Positions 16,055 to 24,544 of a stretch of 64,000 nt of DNA are shown here, piece by piece. Under the pieces are notes generated by a model that worked only from the letters and a program-made list of their open reading frames with translations, was not told the origin of the DNA and did no database searches. Source of the stretch: UBA6197 sp047638075 (GTDB lineage: Bacteria > Pseudomonadota > Alphaproteobacteria > Rhodobacterales > Rhodobacteraceae); NCBI RefSeq assembly GCF_047638075.1, contig NZ_JBLJBV010000041.1, positions 22,209 through 86,208 on the forward strand. Reading direction: 5' to 3'. Each line of letters begins with the position of its first letter. Positions within the stretch are counted from its first letter, which is position 1. The position numbers were made by a program, and so were the translations under genes.

Positions 16055-17517
16055 ACAGCACGCCTTCTCGCGGTTTTCCGAATTTTTCATGGGCGTGGCC
16101 GGGTGGCCCGCGCCTGCTGCTGCTGCACGCCGCCATCAACCCCGATGCGCAAACCGCCCGCGATGCACTGACCGACTGGCTTGCCAACAACGATCTGGAC
16201 GACGCCGCGTTTCCCGAGCACCGGTTGTTTTCGGCAATAACAACCCGGTTTGGTCGCTCGCTTGAGGGGTTGGCCGAGTACCCCCGTCTGGTTGGCCTTC
16301 AACGGCTGCACTGGACCCAATCGCGGTTGGCAGTGTCACAAAATCTGCCGCCGCTACGAGACTTTGTCGACGCCGGCCTGAAGGTTGTGCTTTTGAAGGG
16401 CGCGGCACGCATTGCCCTCAATCCGGTAGAACAGAAATCCCGCACAGCATTCGATCTCGACTTGCTCTTGCCGGACGGGGATTTCGAAACCGCCGCAGAG
16501 ATGCTGACCGCGCAGGATTGGCAGTCCAGCCGCGGCGAGAGTGCCCTTGGTCTGAAGGCGCGCATATCGAGCGTTCGCGCGCGCAATTTCAAGAAGGGCC
16601 GTTTCGGAGACATTGATCTGCACCGTGCTGCTTACCAAAACATTTACGCCAACGCGCATTTCGACGCCCTGATGCTGCAAGATGCGCGGACTGCCGAATA
16701 CTACGGGGTGCCTGTGTTCGTGCCATCTGTTGAGGAACGCTTGGTCATGGCGATGGGCCACGGCGCATGGGATGGACACCATCATAGCGACTGGCTGGTC
16801 GATATTGCTGCAATGCTGGAAACCGAGGCCATCAATTGGGATAAATTGCATAAGATTGCGACGGGTCGCCGTCTGCGTGGGCCAAGCGCCATCGCGCTGT
16901 CATTTCTGGCGCAAGAAATGAACCTGAAGATACCGCATGAGGTGTTGCGGAAATTTGGCGCAGACCGGCCGCGCGCGCGAATTCGGGACATACCGGATCT
17001 GATCATGGCACGCGAAACTGACGCGTTGAACGGTTCACAAAAGCGCTTGCGTAAGGTCGTCCACGGTTTTTACCGGCTGCGGCGCTCGGGTAGAAACAGG
17101 ACGCAGGACGTTAAACTTGTCCGCACCTTTACACGATCAACCGCGCTGGAAATCTACAGCCCGGAAGACGTCACCGTGGCCGCAGTGCAGCCTGACAAGG
17201 CGCGCGGCGGGCAATGGACCCTGACAGCAAAGCTGCTGGTCAAGGCACCGGCCATCCGCAGGCGGATCGAACTCGACGTGAATGGTCCGAACCGGAACCT
17301 TTGCCATGTTCAGGTGCTGCATCTGCGACAGAAGGCTGGTCTTCAACTTGTCACTTTTTCAGTGCGGTTGAATTTGACTGATAAAGATTTCCCGATCTCA
17401 GTGCTTTCATTGCCAAGTAAATTCATCGAAGCCGAACCCGATAGCCACGAATACCGAAAATATAGCAGAGTGTCATTCAAGGCCCTGAGTTTAAAACTTG
17501 ACCCCGGCAAAACCTAA
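16051..17517 (+). CDS. Nucleotidyltransferase family protein (NTP_transf_5-like)
   Basis: A 488-residue protein. The segment VVLLKGAARIALNPVEQKSR, then AFDLDLLLP (Asp-x-Asp) and later FGDIDLH, matches the nucleotidyltransferase fold called NTP_transf_5. About 200 residues (VPSVEERLVMAMGHGAWDGHH, then a helical stretch) follow as in that family, and a further ~150-residue C-terminal segment has no assignment. NTP_transf_5 proteins occur in lasso-peptide and polysaccharide loci; their reaction is largely unproven. It is last in the operon, with ATGA overlap to the GT2 before it. Codon use appears less GC-extreme than in the sdh genes. Confidence 0.75.
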   Translation: MNSTPSRGFPNFSWAWPGGPRLLLLHAAINPDAQTARDALTDWLANNDLDDAAFPEHRLFSAITTRFGRSLEGLAEYPRLVGLQRLHWTQSRLAVSQNLPPLRDFVDAGLKVVLLKGAARIALNPVEQKSRTAFDLDLLLPDGDFETAAEMLTAQDWQSSRGESALGLKARISSVRARNFKKGRFGDIDLHRAAYQNIYANAHFDALMLQDARTAEYYGVPVFVPSVEERLVMAMGHGAWDGHHHSDWLVDIAAMLETEAINWDKLHKIATGRRLRGPSAIALSFLAQEMNLKIPHEVLRKFGADRPRARIRDIPDLIMARETDALNGSQKRLRKVVHGFYRLRRSGRNRTQDVKLVRTFTRSTALEIYSPEDVTVAAVQPDKARGGQWTLTAKLLVKAPAIRRRIELDVNGPNRNLCHVQVLHLRQKAGLQLVTFSVRLNLTDKDFPISVLSLPSKFIEAEPDSHEYRKYSRVSFKALSLKLDPGKT

Positions 17518-17739
17518 AACCGGCCGTAATATCCTCTATACCGTTTCTGCTCCAAAATCCGAAAACTATCTTTCGTTATGCCGCTGAAGTTGTCTGACAC
17601 CTTGTCGCGCAAGGTTTTCTAATCGCGCGGGATGGTTTCACGCATGAACGCAAGAATAGCGTCGGCAAACGGTTTTCGACTTGGGTTGAGGCGCCCCCCA
17701 TTCCTTGGACAGGATCTGGGGTTTTCCAAGCTCTGATCT

Positions 17740-18340
17740 GCTCTTGCTGATCGGGGTGCGTTGCTTCGACTTTCAGCGAGTAGACCATCGCCGGTGGTTG
17801 CCCGCCAGAGGCTTTGTGCGGGCGGCGGTGATTGTAGAACTCCATCCGTTTCCGGACACCCGCGCGGGCCAGAGACCCGGTCTCCCAGAAACCCACGGCG
17901 CATCCATTGCCCGGCAGGCGATTTGGCAGGGCCAAATCTGCCGAGTGGGGGCAGATAGGTGATGTCCACGCACCAGACCTGGTTTGGCCGTTCCACCTGC
18001 AGCCCATGCAGGAGGTAAGGGCAGGCCTTGTGTCTCTTTGCGGGCTTACTGGTGTTACTTCCGATCCCAAGGCTTGAGTTCTTTCCAAAAAAGAGTTGAC
18101 CACCGTCAGCTCCCCAATCTTGGCATGCAGATCCCTGACCTGGTCTTCATCGATGACCGGTGCCTTGCGGCGGCTGCGTTCAAACACACCGGACGCGCCA
18201 CCACGCAGCGCGCGTTTCCATTGGTTGATCATCGTCGGATGCACGCAGAACCGGCTCGCCAGTTCCGACACGGTCGCCTCCCCTTTCAACGCTCCCAGCG
18301 CCACCTTCGCCTTGAACTCAGGGGCGAGCTGCTACCGCCT
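17740..18340 (-). pseudogene. Degenerate IS3-family element
   Basis: Reading leftwards, the helix-turn-helix part of an IS3 orfA is clear (VALGALKGEATVSELASRF, VHPTMINQWKRALRGG, RDLHAKIGELTV). It is followed by scraps of orfB: a NQVWCVDITYLP-like segment in another frame near 17970 and RMEFYNHRRPHKASGGQPPA near 17830. The middle of orfB with most of the DDE core is lost and the frame is broken several times. It cannot make an active transposase. Confidence 0.7.
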
Positions 18341-18385
18341 CGGAAGTTCTGGTCGCGGCCAATCATTGAAATGTATGCGGCCGGG

Positions 18386-18575
18386 ATGTTGGTTGTGGAA
18401 ACGATTGCCAAGATCGGGCGAGCGTATTTCATCCAAGGTAAGCCGATCAAGCAGATCTGCCGTGAGTTGCGGGTGTCGCGGAACGCGGTGCGCAAGGTGG
18501 TGCGGTCGGAAGCAACGGAGTTCAGCTATGACCGCTCGACGCAGCCCCGTCCGAAGATTGATCCCTGGCGCGATC
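18386..18575 (+). pseudogene. IS21-family IstA N-terminal fragment
   Basis: About 63 codons from ATG 18386 (VVETIAKIGRAYFIQGKPIK, then ICRELRVSRNAVRKVVRSEA) form the N-terminal helix-turn-helix of an IstA transposase. The frame runs into unrelated sequence at about 18575, where an IS5 scrap begins. No istB or catalytic domain is present. Confidence 0.65.
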
Positions 18576-18614
18576 ATCGACTGCCAAAGCGTCAAAAGCG
18601 CAGAAAAAGGGGGG
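18573..18614 (+). pseudogene. IS5-type DDE scrap
   Basis: Fourteen codons (IIDCQSVKSAEKGG) correspond to the first catalytic-Asp motif of IS5-family transposases (usual form IDSQSVK). It is bounded by an IS21 fragment on the left and a dehydrogenase fragment on the right. Confidence 0.5.
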
Positions 18615-18615
18615 T

Positions 18616-18873
18616 CTGGCACAAACCCAACTGCAACAGCTCAAGCTCGCCAAAATGCTGACAGAAATCAGCCTTGGCGTGCAGGCAAGCCTGCGCGTTG
18701 GTCGCCTGATGGAGGATGCCCAGGCTGCGCCTGAAATGATTTCAGTCATCAAGCGCAACAACTGCGGCAAGGCACTGGCGCGGACATCGCGTGACATGCA
18801 CGGCGGCAACGGGATCTCGGAGGAATTCCAGATCATGCGCCACATGGTGAACCTTGAAACAGTCAACACGAAT
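18616..18873 (+). pseudogene. Glutaryl-CoA dehydrogenase C-terminal fragment
   Basis: Translation gives LAQTQLQQLKLAKMLTEISL, then VGRLMEDAQAAPEMISVIKRN, NCGKAL, RDMHGGNGISEEFQ and MVNLETVNT. This is the C-terminal helical domain of an acyl-CoA dehydrogenase, closest in style to glutaryl-CoA dehydrogenase. A few residues are missing near KALARTSRD, where the family has KALDIARLARD. The N-terminal two thirds and the final helix are absent. It is a gene relic brought in or cut up by the surrounding IS elements. Confidence 0.7.
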
Positions 18874-19004
18874 GCTGATCAGAAATCAGCGATACCCCAG
18901 TTGGCCGCAGCCTTGTCGAGCGACACCACGCACCATCCGAACAAACTCCGGTGGGCTGATTGTGATCGATCGGCCGGGGCCCGGTGCCGAGCCCCGGCTG
19001 AGCC

Positions 19005-19205
19005 TCAGACGGGCATGTTGTCCCAAAGGCTCTCGGCATCGCCGCACACGGTGATGAGATGCCGCCGCGCGCGCCGCTGGGCCGGTGCCTCGGGGTCCCC
19101 GAGGCTGTAGCGCAGCTTGCTCTTCAATTCTTCCGCGCGGGCGGGGTTTGCCAGGAGATCGTCCACGAACAGGTCAATCTCGTCGCGACGGTTCGTTTGG
19201 CTCAT
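19005..19205 (-). CDS. Small hypothetical protein
   Basis: A 66-residue frame with a good ribosome site (GGGAGGATGGC before ATG 19205). The protein is charged and predicted helical (RRDEIDLFVDDLLANPARAE, then RRARRHLITVCGDAE) with no membrane segment and no family I recognise. It lies among IS debris and may be a fragment or a small passenger gene. Confidence 0.4.
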   Translation of the reverse strand: MSQTNRRDEIDLFVDDLLANPARAEELKSKLRYSLGDPEAPAQRRARRHLITVCGDAESLWDNMPV

Positions 19206-19346
19206 GCCATCCTCCCGAGTGAAATGTCGCGCCAGTGCGGGCGCGACTGTTGCCGTAAGACCACGCAAATACGACCAAAGCGATTCTTGTCTCGCCTTTG
19301 TGCTGGGCATCTTTTCGCAAGTCCGACTCATAGGCTGCAAACTGCC

Positions 19347-19485
19347 CTAACGTAAACCTGCATCGCGCAATGCTTGCCGCTCCATTCCGGCGAGCCGCGC
19401 CGCCTCCGCCCGGCTCGCTCCCTCGGGCGCGGTGGCGATCACATATATCCGCGCCGTAGTCCGCCCGTCGTGCTCTCGGCGTGCG
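19347..19485 (-). pseudogene. IS630-type transposase N-terminal fragment
   Basis: Leftward translation gives ARIYVIATAPEGASRAEAAR, LAGMERQALRDAGLR and a stop at 19347. This is the helix-turn-helix start of an IS630-family transposase, in which RDW normally follows. It is cut after about 45 codons. Confidence 0.5.
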
Positions 19486-19612
19486 GTCCGGCGCAACCCT
19501 GCTGCCGTCCGATCCTCCCCGATCTTGAGTGCTGCACCATCACATCCTCCATATCTGGTAGATGAAAGGGAATCACATTGCGTAGCCTCAATAAAGAGCC
19601 TTCCGAGTCAGA

Positions 19613-20596
19613 TCAGCCGCTCGTCGGTACCACTTTACGTTCGGGTGGGGCGTCGCAGTCCGGGCCTTTCCTGGCCCGGAGGGTTGTCGAGGTCAGACCG
19701 ACGCCGAGAAGAACGAGAACGACGCCCAGGGCGAAGTAAAGCCCCATCTTGTCGCCGAACAGTGCCGCCGAGGCTGCAATGCCGAACAGCGGTTGCAGGA
19801 ACTGTACGCTGGCCGCGATGCGGGCGGGCACGGTGCGCAAGAGCCACAGCCAAAGGAACAGGCCCGCAGCCGTAACCAGCAGCCCCAGATAGGCCGCGGC
19901 GGCCACGGCGACGGGCTCTACCCTGAACGGGGTCTGTGCAATCTCCCATCCGGTGAAGGGCAGGAGGGCGAGGAAGCCCGCCAGCGTGCTCCATGCCGCG
20001 ACGGTGACCGTGCCGTGGCTTGCGGTCAACTCCACACTCCAGACATAGTAGAAGGCGATGGCAAGCGCTGAGATCAGCATCAGGAGGACGCCAAGGGCCG
20101 TCGTCTGACCGGCGGTGCTGCCATCGCCTTGCCCCGATGCGACAAGTGCGATGCCCGCGAACGCCGCCGCGAGGCCGATCCGCTGCCACCCGGTAACCGG
20201 CTGGTGCAGGCGCAGCGCTGCAAAGACCACGACCAAGACCGGGATCACCGCCGAGATCACCGTACCGACCGAGGCCGAGGTGCCGACGATGCCGAAGGTC
20301 TGCGCCACCTGCCCGATGCCGATGCCCAAAAGCCCCAGGGCCACCACCTGCGGGAGCGCGCGAAGGGGCAGGCGACGGTGGCCAAGCGCAAAGAGAAACA
20401 GGATCGGCACCGCGATCCCGAAGCGCAGCGCCGTCAGCGTCATTGGCGGCATCGACTCGAGCGCCAGCTTGGTGATCGGGATCGACAGGCCCCAGATCAG
20501 CGCCAGACACAGCAGCGCCGCGATGCTGAGCGGCGAGAGCCGAGTTGCAAGGGATGCAAACGGCGGCGCAGAGGGGATCGAAGTGGTACTGGTCAT
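19613..20596 (-). CDS. EamA/DMT family transporter
   Basis: A 327-residue inner-membrane protein with ten predicted helices in two EamA repeats: the first starts at LSIAALLCLALIWGLSIPIT, the second at TALGVLLMLISALAIAFYYV. Family members export metabolites or amino acids. The C-terminus is a short charged tail. A divergent LysR-family gene starts 92 bp away and probably controls it, a common arrangement for exporters. Direction of transport and substrate are inferred only. Confidence 0.88.
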   Translation of the reverse strand: MTSTTSIPSAPPFASLATRLSPLSIAALLCLALIWGLSIPITKLALESMPPMTLTALRFGIAVPILFLFALGHRRLPLRALPQVVALGLLGIGIGQVAQTFGIVGTSASVGTVISAVIPVLVVVFAALRLHQPVTGWQRIGLAAAFAGIALVASGQGDGSTAGQTTALGVLLMLISALAIAFYYVWSVELTASHGTVTVAAWSTLAGFLALLPFTGWEIAQTPFRVEPVAVAAAAYLGLLVTAAGLFLWLWLLRTVPARIAASVQFLQPLFGIAASAALFGDKMGLYFALGVVLVLLGVGLTSTTLRARKGPDCDAPPERKVVPTSG

Positions 20597-20657
20597 GGAG
20601 CGTCGCGCGGGTCCAAGAGTGTTCTTTGGTCACCTCTTGCCGCCGAACGCGCCATCT

Positions 20658-20676
20658 TACAAACGATTTGTTTGCA
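20658..20676. promoter_or_regulatory. Candidate LysR-type binding site
   Basis: An inverted repeat CAAAC-GATTT-GTTTG (20660-20664 and 20670-20674) lies between the divergent EamA and LysR genes, 15 bp before the LysR start. Its size fits the T-N11-A type of LysR box and suggests autoregulation plus control of the exporter. Confidence 0.45.
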
Positions 20677-20688
20677 GGTTATGATTGA

Positions 20689-21645
20689 ATGAAACGCAAT
20701 CATGAGCCCGCAATGCCCAGCCGCCCGCCGCCGATGCAGACCTTGCGCGCCTTCGAGGCGACTGGCCGCCTGCTCAGCATGGCGCTGGCGGCGGCGGAAC
20801 TGAACCTGACGCCCGGCGCCCTCAGTCGCCAGATCCAGACGCTGGAGGCGGATCTGGGCGTCGCTCTGTTCCGGCGACTGACCCGGCGCATCGAACTGAC
20901 GGCCGAGGGCACGGCGCTGCATCAGGTGGCCAGCCGGGCGCTCGCGGAACTTACGCGCGAAGCGGAGCGGCTGCGGTCGCAGAAGGGTGCGACGCGGCTG
21001 ACCATCAGCACCAGCGTTTCCTTCGCCAGCAAGTGGTTCGCCCCGCGCCTGCACCGCCTCGTCGCACGCCTGCCAGAGGTGGATATCCACCTTGAGGTCA
21101 GCGACGTGAACATCGACCTGTCCGACCGCCGCGTGGATGCCGCGATCCGCTATGGCACGGGCACCTATCCCGGCACGGTCGCGGAGCGCGTCCTCGACGA
21201 GACGATGAGCCCCGTCTGCAGCCCCGGCTACCGGGCGCGCATGGGCGGGCTGGCAGAGCCCTCTGACCTGAGCCGCTGCACACTGTTCAACGAGGAACGT
21301 ATCCTGCACGACGACAGTGCGCTGCCCAAGTGGGAGCGCTGGTTCACCGCCGCGGGCGCAACCGGCGCGTGCAGCCGAGGACCGACGTTGAGCCATGGCA
21401 GCCTGACGATCGAAGCCGCCATCCGCGGCGAGGGCGTCGTACTGGGCCGCAGTGCACTTGTGGCGGAAGATATCGCGTCCGGCCGGCTGGTGGAACTTTT
21501 CCCCCGGATCCGCCTGCCTGTGGGCCGAGGTTACGACCTTGTCCATCGGCCCGGTGAGGCGAATGATCCGCTGATCGCCGTCTTGCGGGACTGGCTGAAG
21601 GATGAGGTGCGGGCGTTCCTGGCAGCCACCGAGCGCGGCAGTTAG
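20689..21645 (+). CDS. LysR family transcriptional regulator (GcvA-like)
   Basis: A 318-residue LysR protein. Its winged helix includes LRAFEATGRLLSMALAAAEL, NLTPGALSRQIQTLEADLGV and ALFRRLTRRIELTAEG. The effector domain begins RLTISTSVSFASKWFAPRL, the form seen in the GcvA subgroup. The start at 20689 is tentative; ATG 20713 (MPSRPPP) is an alternative. It is divergent from the EamA transporter gene, its most likely target. Confidence 0.9.
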   Translation: MKRNHEPAMPSRPPPMQTLRAFEATGRLLSMALAAAELNLTPGALSRQIQTLEADLGVALFRRLTRRIELTAEGTALHQVASRALAELTREAERLRSQKGATRLTISTSVSFASKWFAPRLHRLVARLPEVDIHLEVSDVNIDLSDRRVDAAIRYGTGTYPGTVAERVLDETMSPVCSPGYRARMGGLAEPSDLSRCTLFNEERILHDDSALPKWERWFTAAGATGACSRGPTLSHGSLTIEAAIRGEGVVLGRSALVAEDIASGRLVELFPRIRLPVGRGYDLVHRPGEANDPLIAVLRDWLKDEVRAFLAATERGS

Positions 21646-22008
21646 CTTGCGTGCCTCGCTGGATGTGGTGCTACCCAAATTCCGCTGAACCGTCACAAGA
21701 GCCGAAGCCCGGTTCCACTCCGAAACAAGAGCTACAGGAGGTGCGGGCGGTAAATGTCGCACGGGAAGTCGACCCGAACGCGCCGAAGTCGTCGAATAAC
21801 ATATCGAAGACTGACCCTGGCACTTCAGCGAAGGCACGCAGCCGCGCGGCTCGCGCCGCTGCGGGTGGCGGTGGCCAGGGTCAACTATTGCTCGATATCG
21901 AGGGATTGAGGATCACGAGCGCAGACCGGACGGCGCCGGCTTCGGCATTTCCGATGGGCTAACTGGCCCGATGTTGCATATGCGGGCGTTTAGGGGAACA
22001 AAGAGAGA
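21646..22008. other. Gene-poor stretch after the LysR gene
   Basis: No convincing gene is visible in these 363 bases. A rightward open frame of about 100 codons (21651-21962) is low in complexity and matches nothing I know. The stretch is probably degraded mobile DNA. Confidence 0.4.
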
Positions 22009-22371
22009 TCATTCCGTTCCATCCATCGCCTTGAGGCACATGACGACGTTTTCGGCTGTGAACTTGAACCCTTGCCTGTCTGGCTGACGCTCGACGTTGA
22101 TCGGGTATTTTGGCCGGCGGGTTTCGATGCCGACCATACGGAACGTTTCCCGCCCGGTTGAGAACTCGCGGCCAAAGTCGTCCGGGCTGAGACCATAGTT
22201 GTTTGCGAGCAGTTCGAACTTGGCCTTTTCGGGGTCGAAGACGGTCCCGTCCGCCAAGGGGATACCCACCTTGACGCCGACATTCGAACCAGAAACCCCG
22301 CTGATCATGGTGTCAAAGCCGCGCCGGGGACCCCAAAAACCGTCTTCGATGAATAAGCCGGGCTTAAACAA
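22009..22371 (-). CDS. Hypothetical protein, possibly truncated
   Basis: A frame of up to 120 residues (internal start at 22308 also possible). It contains VGVKVGIPLADGTVFDPEKA, then LLANNYGLSPDDFGREF and FTAENVVMCLKAMDG. It reads like genuine protein and is rich in charged and aromatic residues, but I recognise no family. It stands alone among mobile DNA, before the HipA-like gene. Confidence 0.4.
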   Translation of the reverse strand: MFKPGLFIEDGFWGPRRGFDTMISGVSGSNVGVKVGIPLADGTVFDPEKAKFELLANNYGLSPDDFGREFSTGRETFRMVGIETRRPKYPINVERQPDRQGFKFTAENVVMCLKAMDGTE

Positions 22372-22520
22372 CTCTGGCAGACAGGCTCAGCCCGCTGCCT
22401 CAGCGTGACAAAGCCGTAAAATGCGGCACAGCGATCTCAACCTTCAACAGAGCCGCTCGGTTGTGATTTTGGTGAGTGCTGTTAAGTGTCGTTGGTCTCC
22501 CGAAAAGAATTGTCAGCCTT

Positions 22521-22614
22521 AACTTTCACGCATGTCATGTGCGAGATAGTTTGGGTCTCTTGACACATGTCATGGGGCAGTCTAACTATCTCGCATCTCA
22601 AGTGCGTGAAGGTT
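22521..22614. promoter_or_regulatory. Long inverted repeat (probable operator) before the HipA-like gene
   Basis: Two 31-bp arms, 22521-22551 and 22584-22614, are inverted copies with about 25 of 31 positions matching; the outer and inner ends (AACTATCTCGCA and GCGTGAA) are the best conserved. Each arm itself contains an imperfect palindrome (CGCATGTCATGTGCG in the left arm). A perfect TTGACA at 22560-22565 lies in the 32-bp spacer, so a promoter is flanked by both sites. This is the layout of an autorepressed toxin-antitoxin promoter. Confidence 0.7.
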
Positions 22615-22620
22615 GTAATT

Positions 22621-24456
22621 TTGCTTTATCTCATCGGTGAAAATCTCGACAAGACCCGCGCTCACTACCGAGCTGAGACTGGGAAACTTATTCAGCTTAT
22701 GCGCGGCATTTATGTCGACACTGACGCCGATATCGATGCAATTGTTCTGCGCAGTGCAGTGCGGATTGCACATTACCTCTATCCAAAGGCGTATCTTTCG
22801 GCAGCCAGCGCCAATTTGCTGGCACCCACGCGAGATGGCCGCTTGTTCATCAGCGGGAAACGCAATCAGCGTACTAGGATCAGGTCTCTGGAGATCATCC
22901 AGAACGTAGCGCCAGATCAGCCTGCGGTCGCGACAGCCATTGTCGATGACGGAGCAGGGGAATTCCAGATCGCCGTCTCGTCGATGCGGCAGCGATTTCT
23001 TGAAGCTTTTCGGCAGCGTAGTGAGCACGCCAGTGCGATCGATGAAGGGATGCGCACCGAGATCGCCGCGCGTCTTATCGAAGAATATGGCAGCCCATCT
23101 GCCGCCGCAGATGCGGTTTGGGCGCTTGCGCGCGCAAACAAATGGTACCGCGAGGGGGAGCAGACAGAGCGGTATTTGTTACGTTCTGCTGTTGCGGTGG
23201 ATGTTCGCAACGAAGCAGCACTTTCGTTCTTGGTTGCTTGGCATGGTCAAATTGTCGGTCAACTTAGTCATGATGGTTTTGAATGGCGATGGCAGCCACA
23301 AGACAAATTCAATTTGCCGCTCGTGCAGCAGCGGGTTCCGGGCCAGCTACCCCCCTTCATACTGTCACTGTTGCCTGAGGGTTGGCTAGAGAAGGTTCTC
23401 AAAGACAACGACGAGCGGGCAATGCTGCGCTCGGGCAAACGATATATGTCCAACATTACGATCAGCGAAGACGCAGCCGAGCTCGCATCGCTCCCCGCAG
23501 ACACGCTGGCCGTGTCGTTATCCCGATATACCCACAACGGTGTGTTTGCCGGAAGCTATGCAGGCCCGGGGCGCGGCAAGCTTGAAGCAGATTTCGAGGC
23601 GGGGCTGGCCCGACTTTATGAGCGGGCGGACACACCGCGCCTGTCTGGCGTCCAGATCAAGGCGCCGATGTATTTGGCGCAGGGTGGCCAATTGTCGCCG
23701 AGCACGGGCTTGCCGTTCACTCACATTTTGAAGCCGGCGGGAACCAGCGGATTTCAGGCGCTTCCCGTGATCGAATATCTTGCCATGTCTCTTGGCCGTG
23801 CGTCAGGGTTGGAGACACCTGACATCGCTTTGGTCGCAATGCCGGATGACATGCCCCCGGCCTTGCTGGTCGAGCGATTCGATATTCGCACATCGTCCGA
23901 GGATGAACGCCGCTTTGCTTTGGAGGATCTTTGTTCGGTTCTCGATCTGCCCCCAGATGCGAAGTATGATGGAACTATCGAGAGGATAACTCGTGCTGTT
24001 CGGCCGCTGTCGACATCTGCCGGGGCAGATCTGCTGTTAGTCATCAAGCGCGCACTATTCGCTTGGTTGATCGGCGACGGCGATATGCACCTGAAGAATT
24101 TGGCACTCCTAAAGATTGCCGGTCCTGCTGCGGATCGCTTCAGCACAATCCGGCTCGCGCCGCTCTATGATGCGGTCACGACGAGGGTCTTCCCGAGTCT
24201 TGAACAAGATCGCATGGCCCTGAAACTGAACGGCAAAGACGATCGCTTGCGACGTCGTGATTTCATGCAGGTGGCGGCGATCGCCGGCTTGGCTACAACC
24301 GGTGTGGGCGAAGAGATCGACTATTTCTTGCAGCGCTTCTCCGAAGCCATAGACGGGGTTTCTGTGCCTGATCTTCCCGGCACGGACCGTGATATCCAGG
24401 AGCGAGCAGAGGCGATGGTTGCCATTTGCAGGGAGCGGGTTGCGGCATTCACCTAA
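22621..24456 (+). CDS. HipA-type kinase with N-terminal AbiEi-like region
   Basis: About 611 residues. The C-terminal ~420 residues are a HipA kinase: THILKP (ATP-site Lys, near residue 370), LLVERFD, the catalytic loop GDGDMHLKN (near 485) and PLYDAV with the metal-binding Asp. Ordinary HipA toxins are about 440 residues and pair with a separate HipB. Here the extra N-terminal ~190 residues include LIQLMRGIYVD, YLSAASANLL and LFISGKRNQR, which resemble the AbiEi antitoxin/regulator fold, and no hipB gene is adjacent. The chain may hold regulator and kinase together (inference). I place the start at TTG 22621, with AAGG upstream and outside the operator. The upstream ATG 22567 would put translation through the promoter and right repeat arm. 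Confidence 0.72.
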   Translation: MLYLIGENLDKTRAHYRAETGKLIQLMRGIYVDTDADIDAIVLRSAVRIAHYLYPKAYLSAASANLLAPTRDGRLFISGKRNQRTRIRSLEIIQNVAPDQPAVATAIVDDGAGEFQIAVSSMRQRFLEAFRQRSEHASAIDEGMRTEIAARLIEEYGSPSAAADAVWALARANKWYREGEQTERYLLRSAVAVDVRNEAALSFLVAWHGQIVGQLSHDGFEWRWQPQDKFNLPLVQQRVPGQLPPFILSLLPEGWLEKVLKDNDERAMLRSGKRYMSNITISEDAAELASLPADTLAVSLSRYTHNGVFAGSYAGPGRGKLEADFEAGLARLYERADTPRLSGVQIKAPMYLAQGGQLSPSTGLPFTHILKPAGTSGFQALPVIEYLAMSLGRASGLETPDIALVAMPDDMPPALLVERFDIRTSSEDERRFALEDLCSVLDLPPDAKYDGTIERITRAVRPLSTSAGADLLLVIKRALFAWLIGDGDMHLKNLALLKIAGPAADRFSTIRLAPLYDAVTTRVFPSLEQDRMALKLNGKDDRLRRRDFMQVAAIAGLATTGVGEEIDYFLQRFSEAIDGVSVPDLPGTDRDIQERAEAMVAICRERVAAFT

Positions 24457-24544
24457 ATATAGCGACTTTGTATTAGGGGCTGTTGACGTTCATCTTGACG
24501 CAATCAAAGCAGCGGCCAGGTTCCAACTGGCTGTGTAGCTGCAA

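Noticed and set aside
17984..18734. Two long rightward frames across the IS graveyard
   Set aside because: They are composites of unrelated remnants and antisense sequence; the real fragments are listed separately.
21651..21962. Possible 103-residue gene
   Set aside because: It has low-complexity composition, no ribosome site and no recognisable motif, and stands in decayed DNA.
22567..22620. Upstream ATG of the HipA-like gene
   Set aside because: It lies inside the inverted repeat and between the -35 box and the expected transcription start.
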